Source of the DNA: a virus
DNA: 24,276 bases
Reading direction: 5' to 3' (one strand)
IMG/VR virus record: IMGVR_UViG_3300011430_000040
Location: 1 to 24,276 of that record
How positions within the stretch are numbered: the stretch's first letter is position 1; every line of letters begins with the position of its first letter. Below are positions 21,763 to 24,276 of the stretch, piece after piece. A program made the position numbers and the translations under genes. The notes under the pieces were generated by a model. The model saw nothing but the letters and a program-made list of their open reading frames with translations, was not told the DNA's origin and did no database searches.

Positions 21763-22056
21763 TCACAGTGAAAGCATGACGTGCGTATACTTGCCTTCGT
21801 GTATCGCCCTTCTTTGGCGAACACTGTAGCTCGTACCGTTTATCAGCACGATGTCATCACCGACCATTCCTACAACGTCGGCAGTATGAAATGTCAACCC
21901 TATCACGCGCGCGATAGCAGCAGTGTCCATCTGGCCCTCGTTAACACGCTCCTCAAACTCATCCTTGATCGCCTTCACAATGACGCCTTTGTAAACTACG
22001 TCGACAGCTGTGTTAGCGTTCAAGAAGATATCGCGGTCGTTATCGCCGAGGACCAT
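21763..22056 (-). CDS. Head-tail joining protein
   Basis: This 97-residue protein begins MVLGDNDRDIFLNANTAVDVVY and contains KGVIVKAIKDEF, TFHTADVVGMVGDDIVLINGTSYSVR and a final short strand. This pattern of an Asp/Phe-rich start, a G-x-x-V-x-(G/A)-I-x-D strand and an INGTSYSV hairpin is that of gpFII-like head-tail joining proteins, which bind under the portal after packaging. ATG 22056 has GGAGAG upstream. Its position between the capsid block and the tail terminator agrees. Confidence 0.75.
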   Translation of the reverse strand: MVLGDNDRDIFLNANTAVDVVYKGVIVKAIKDEFEERVNEGQMDTAAIARVIGLTFHTADVVGMVGDDIVLINGTSYSVRQRRAIHEGKYTHVMLSL

Positions 22057-22065
22057 GTGGCTCTC

Positions 22066-22380
22066 CTACTTCTTCCTGGACTTTTTCGGCTTCTCTTCCT
22101 CCGAATCATCCTGGAGCTTTGGTTCGTCACCATCGGCGGAGGGAGCTCTCTGCTCAGAGCTCATTTTCTCCACCTTGTCCCAGAATACCTTCGGCAAAGG
22201 GTCGCGCGTCACAACGACCTCACCTGCTTTGAACTGAACTTCCGTGATCGGTGCGAACAGTCCTTTGTTCTCGCCTTCGAGTGCCCGCACAAAGTTTTGA
22301 CGACGCCGAAGCTGATCACCTTCGAGCTTGAGGACGACGCCTCGAAGCGTGATCGGCACCAACGTCCTGTAACTATTCAT
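22066..22380 (-). CDS. Small protein of the head-tail connector region, unidentified
   Basis: This 104-residue protein has a compact first part (about 1-70, beginning MNSYRTLVPITLRGVVLKL, with QFKAGEVVVTRDPLP) and a disordered tail (Ser/Asp/Glu then PKKSRKK at the end). I recognise no named family. Location between the major capsid and the head-tail joining protein suggests a head completion or connector role. AAGGAGA six bases before ATG 22380 directly follows the T-run of the terminator upstream, so some transcripts must read through it. Confidence 0.65.
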   Translation of the reverse strand: MNSYRTLVPITLRGVVLKLEGDQLRRRQNFVRALEGENKGLFAPITEVQFKAGEVVVTRDPLPKVFWDKVEKMSSEQRAPSADGDEPKLQDDSEEEKPKKSRKK

Positions 22381-22390
22381 CGCTATCTCC

Positions 22391-22420
22391 TTAAGAAAGG
22401 GCGGAGTATTTCATCCGCCC
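22391..22420 (-). terminator. Terminator-like hairpin after the major capsid gene
   Basis: Read on the minus strand, GGGCGGA (22420-22414) pairs perfectly with TCCGCCC (22405-22399) around an eight-base loop, followed by TTTCTTAA. It sits 20 bases after the major capsid stop and before the next binding site. It may stop part of the transcripts so that capsid mRNA exceeds downstream mRNA, or protect that mRNA's 3' end. Confidence 0.65.
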
Positions 22421-22440
22421 GTGGGTTCTCCTGATGCCGA

Positions 22441-23403
22441 TCAGGTCATCGTCACGAGCAACGCATGCTGCCAGAGTCCATAGGCAACATTCCGCCACGT
22501 CTCGACGCCGTACCAGTGCTTGCGCTCCTTGAACTCCAGCTCACTGCCTTCCACGATCGCCTTCATTTCGACCGCCGTCTCTTCCTGTCGGATGAGGGGC
22601 TTGATCGCACTGTCGGCGCGGAAGATTGCGAACTTGTCAGTCCAGGTCAGGCGAGTATTCGCGACGTAGGACACGTCGAACCCGCCCGAACGCACGGCAG
22701 CCAGAGTTGTCTGCGATGCTCCGGGAGTGTCGTTCGGAACATACAGCGCTCGAGATGCGATGCTCCACAGCGACACCGGGCACATCACGAGGAACGCACG
22801 AGCATTCTCGTTCATCGGCTCGTTCTGATCATCCCTGAAAGCTGCCATGGCTGCAATGCCGGTCGTCACCGCCAGTTGAAACTCTTCAACCGAGGGGCTG
22901 GCCGCTGCCGCACCATGAACGATCGTTGGCAACGTCGAGATATCGACGGCGATATCGTTCGACTGGCTGGTAACATTCTCGCCTTCAACGTGGTCCGTGT
23001 CGAAGAAGAATTGCCCGTCGTAGCATACTGCCGCTTCGCCAGCAATTATCAGCGTGCTGAGCAATGACGCCCAGTGTGCAGTCGTTCGCTGGGCCATTTC
23101 ACGAACCCGAACCATGATCTGGCTCGTCTTGTCGCGACGCAGCTCATCGATGTCAACTTCGAGTGTTGCTTCGTAGAGCTTGTTGCGGATCGTGATCCCG
23201 TTCTCGCGAAAGCCTTTGGCCTCTCGACCACCGACCCACTCGCGCATAACGGGCGCTTGACCGAGCCACGGATATTCTTCCGATGGCTGGTTAGACTGGA
23301 AGAGATTCGAGATTGCGCCGATCCACGCAGCTCCCGGATCCTGTTCCAGAGTTTTGTAGTACGTACCAATGATGGCACGACTGGAAAGTCTCTGTGCACC
23401 CAT
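22441..23403 (-). CDS. Major capsid protein, Mu gpT type
   Basis: This 320-residue protein matches the Mu gpT-like major head subunit family, an HK97-fold capsid lineage. Landmarks are EYPWLGQAPVMREWVGGRE (about 43-61), GITIRNKLYEATLEVDIDELR and CYDGQFFFDTDHVEGEN in the middle, and FLVMCPVSL then WTDKFAIFRADSAIKPLIRQ. Some relatives of this group are cleaved and some are not; no cleavage site is evident here. AAGGAGG lies before ATG 23403. The cement protein gene is directly upstream and a terminator-like hairpin is downstream. Confidence 0.92.
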   Translation of the reverse strand: MGAQRLSSRAIIGTYYKTLEQDPGAAWIGAISNLFQSNQPSEEYPWLGQAPVMREWVGGREAKGFRENGITIRNKLYEATLEVDIDELRRDKTSQIMVRVREMAQRTTAHWASLLSTLIIAGEAAVCYDGQFFFDTDHVEGENVTSQSNDIAVDISTLPTIVHGAAAASPSVEEFQLAVTTGIAAMAAFRDDQNEPMNENARAFLVMCPVSLWSIASRALYVPNDTPGASQTTLAAVRSGGFDVSYVANTRLTWTDKFAIFRADSAIKPLIRQEETAVEMKAIVEGSELEFKERKHWYGVETWRNVAYGLWQHALLVTMT

Positions 23404-23436
23404 TGAATTTCCTCCTTATGAGGGTTGTTGATCAGA

Positions 23437-23853
23437 TCAGGGCGCCGCCGTCCACGCTGCGTTGAACTCCACTACCGCGAGGCCTGTGGAAATCCACCGC
23501 GACACCACGCCAATCAGCGTGTTGTTCGTAGCGGTCAGTGTGAACACGTCGTCATCCGATGCGTACACCGGAGGACGGTCGTTTGCCGTGATGGCCAGCC
23601 CCGAAATCGGTAGCACGACCTTGCCTCTCGTCTTCACGCGCACGTTCTTGTCGCCGGCAGCTCCAGTGGAGTTGTCAGCCTTACGGTCCGCGAACCCGAG
23701 AAACTTATCGAGCGCCACGAGGGGTCGCGCGAAGCCGGAAGCATTTTCTCCGACAGCGCTGCCTTCGTAGATGATGTCCGTCGCAATGACCGGATACTCT
23801 TCGATCCAGCCAAGCTCATACGGACGAGCCAGATCGCTTGAACGAGTCGTCAT
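23437..23853 (-). CDS. Capsid cement / decoration protein (DUF2190-like)
   Basis: This 138-residue beta-rich protein has short strands separated by turns: VIATDIIYEGSAVGENASGF, KFLGFADRKADNSTG, VRVKTRGKVVLPISGL, PVYASDDDVFTLT and TLIGVVSRWISTGLAVVEF. That is the usual pattern of small capsid decoration or cement proteins. Its place just before the major capsid gene agrees. It would stabilise the capsid from the outside. ATG 23853 is preceded by GGAGGAAAACAC. The fold class is probable; no single family name is certain. Confidence 0.8.
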   Translation of the reverse strand: MTTRSSDLARPYELGWIEEYPVIATDIIYEGSAVGENASGFARPLVALDKFLGFADRKADNSTGAAGDKNVRVKTRGKVVLPISGLAITANDRPPVYASDDDVFTLTATNNTLIGVVSRWISTGLAVVEFNAAWTAAP

Positions 23854-23893
23854 GTGTTTTCCTCCTGACTACTCAGTTAATGTTGCCGCCATT

Positions 23894-24276
23894 TCAGGCC
23901 GACTTGGTCTTGAGAAAGCTCACATTGCTCTCATTTTTCTTGAAAGCAACGAAGATGCCGAAGTCATGCTCGTACTCCGACTTCTCTTCCAGACTCATGC
24001 CGTCCCAGACAGGCTTCAGTGCCGCCTCAACCTCCGCCTTCGGAGTGTTGGCATCGAACTCCGTTGCCTTCACTTCCTTCTCCTTCGGCCTCTCGACACG
24101 ATCGATACTGGGCGCTGCCGGTTCCGGCGCTTCGGCACGCAGTTTGCCGAGCTTCTCGCCTCGGGCTGCCTTCTCCGCCGCCAGAACCTGAACCGCCGCA
24201 TAATCGCCGGTCGTCTTGCCGTCGAAAGCCAGTTTGTTGATCAACGCTTCGTGACCCGGGAGGCTCTGTGCAAGCA
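23894..24276 (-). CDS. C-terminal part of a Mu gpI-like protease/scaffold protein (5' end outside the window)
   Basis: The frame is open through the window edge; the first visible residues are LAQSLPGHEALINKLAFDG, followed by KTTGDYAAVQVLAAEKAARG, a Pro/Glu/Lys-rich linker and a helical end closing with NVSFLKTKSA. A TTG at 24244 could be taken as a start, but the homologous-looking LPGHEALI segment continues upstream of it, so the gene is partial. The SLPGHEALI-x-LAFDGKTTG pattern is typical of the C-terminus of Mu gpI-type phage protease/scaffold proteins, which fits the position just before the cement and capsid genes. The catalytic part is not in view. Confidence 0.7.
   Translation of the reverse strand, partial: LAQSLPGHEALINKLAFDGKTTGDYAAVQVLAAEKAARGEKLGKLRAEAPEPAAPSIDRVERPKEKEVKATEFDANTPKAEVEAALKPVWDGMSLEEKSEYEHDFGIFVAFKKNESNVSFLKTKSA

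Noticed and set aside
22465-23067. A 200-codon plus-strand frame opposite the capsid gene
   Set aside because: It is a shadow of the Mu gpT-type capsid gene; no motif or plausible operon context.

Overview
The window looks like part of the genome of a tailed, siphovirus-like phage of a Gram-negative bacterium. The evidence is a complete minus-strand late module (capsid, connector, tail tube, tape measure, tail tip, lysis) facing a plus-strand early/middle module. The lysis block carries a lipobox lipoprotein and a one-TM coiled-coil protein suited to a Gram-negative envelope. I see no integrase, repressor, tRNA, CRISPR or insertion sequence, so nothing here points to lysogeny. The host cannot be named from this sequence alone.

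Left part, plus strand (1-8132). After a gene tail come a Cas4/RecB-like nuclease with a four-cysteine signature, a VRR-NUC nuclease and an SNF2-type helicase, packed with overlaps. They are followed by an unusual protein with a long Asp/Glu tract. A hairpin terminator at 3542-3576 closes this block. The next block starts with a 69-residue protein and then holds what I read as a thymine-modification cassette. It contains a 5-hmdU DNA kinase helical-domain/aGPT-Pplase-family base hypermodification protein (3794), a GT-A glycosyltransferase with a DDD motif (4828), a thymidylate synthase-fold dUMP hydroxymethylase candidate (5639), a YfbR-like HD deoxynucleotidase (6676) and a DUF3310 protein related to the T7 gp1.7 nucleotide kinase family (7220). 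A DUF1508/YegP miniprotein (7747) and a doubtful small ORF follow. My inference is that the phage makes 5-hydroxymethyl-dUMP, phosphorylates it, incorporates it in place of some or all thymidine, and decorates it after replication.

Middle (8040-8345). The two transcription units converge in a visibly GC-rich stretch dense with hairpins. The strongest (8287-8325, with a T-rich tail on the minus strand) is a good late-operon terminator.

Right part, minus strand (24276 down to 8344). In transcription order: the C-terminus of a protease/scaffold-type protein, capsid cement protein, Mu gpT-type major capsid protein, an internal terminator, a small connector-region protein, head-tail joining protein, tail terminator and tail tube. 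Then come tail assembly chaperones G and G-T, expressed through a -1 frameshift at a TTTTTTC heptamer, followed by tape measure, two tandem paralogous structural proteins, a minor tail protein, a BR0599/DUF2163 hub protein and a 1024-residue J-like tail tip protein with an embedded DUF2793 and fibre-like C-terminus. The lysis block is last: membrane coiled-coil protein, M15 endolysin, holin-like protein, lipoprotein and a small terminal protein. Most genes touch or overlap, so translation coupling is the rule.
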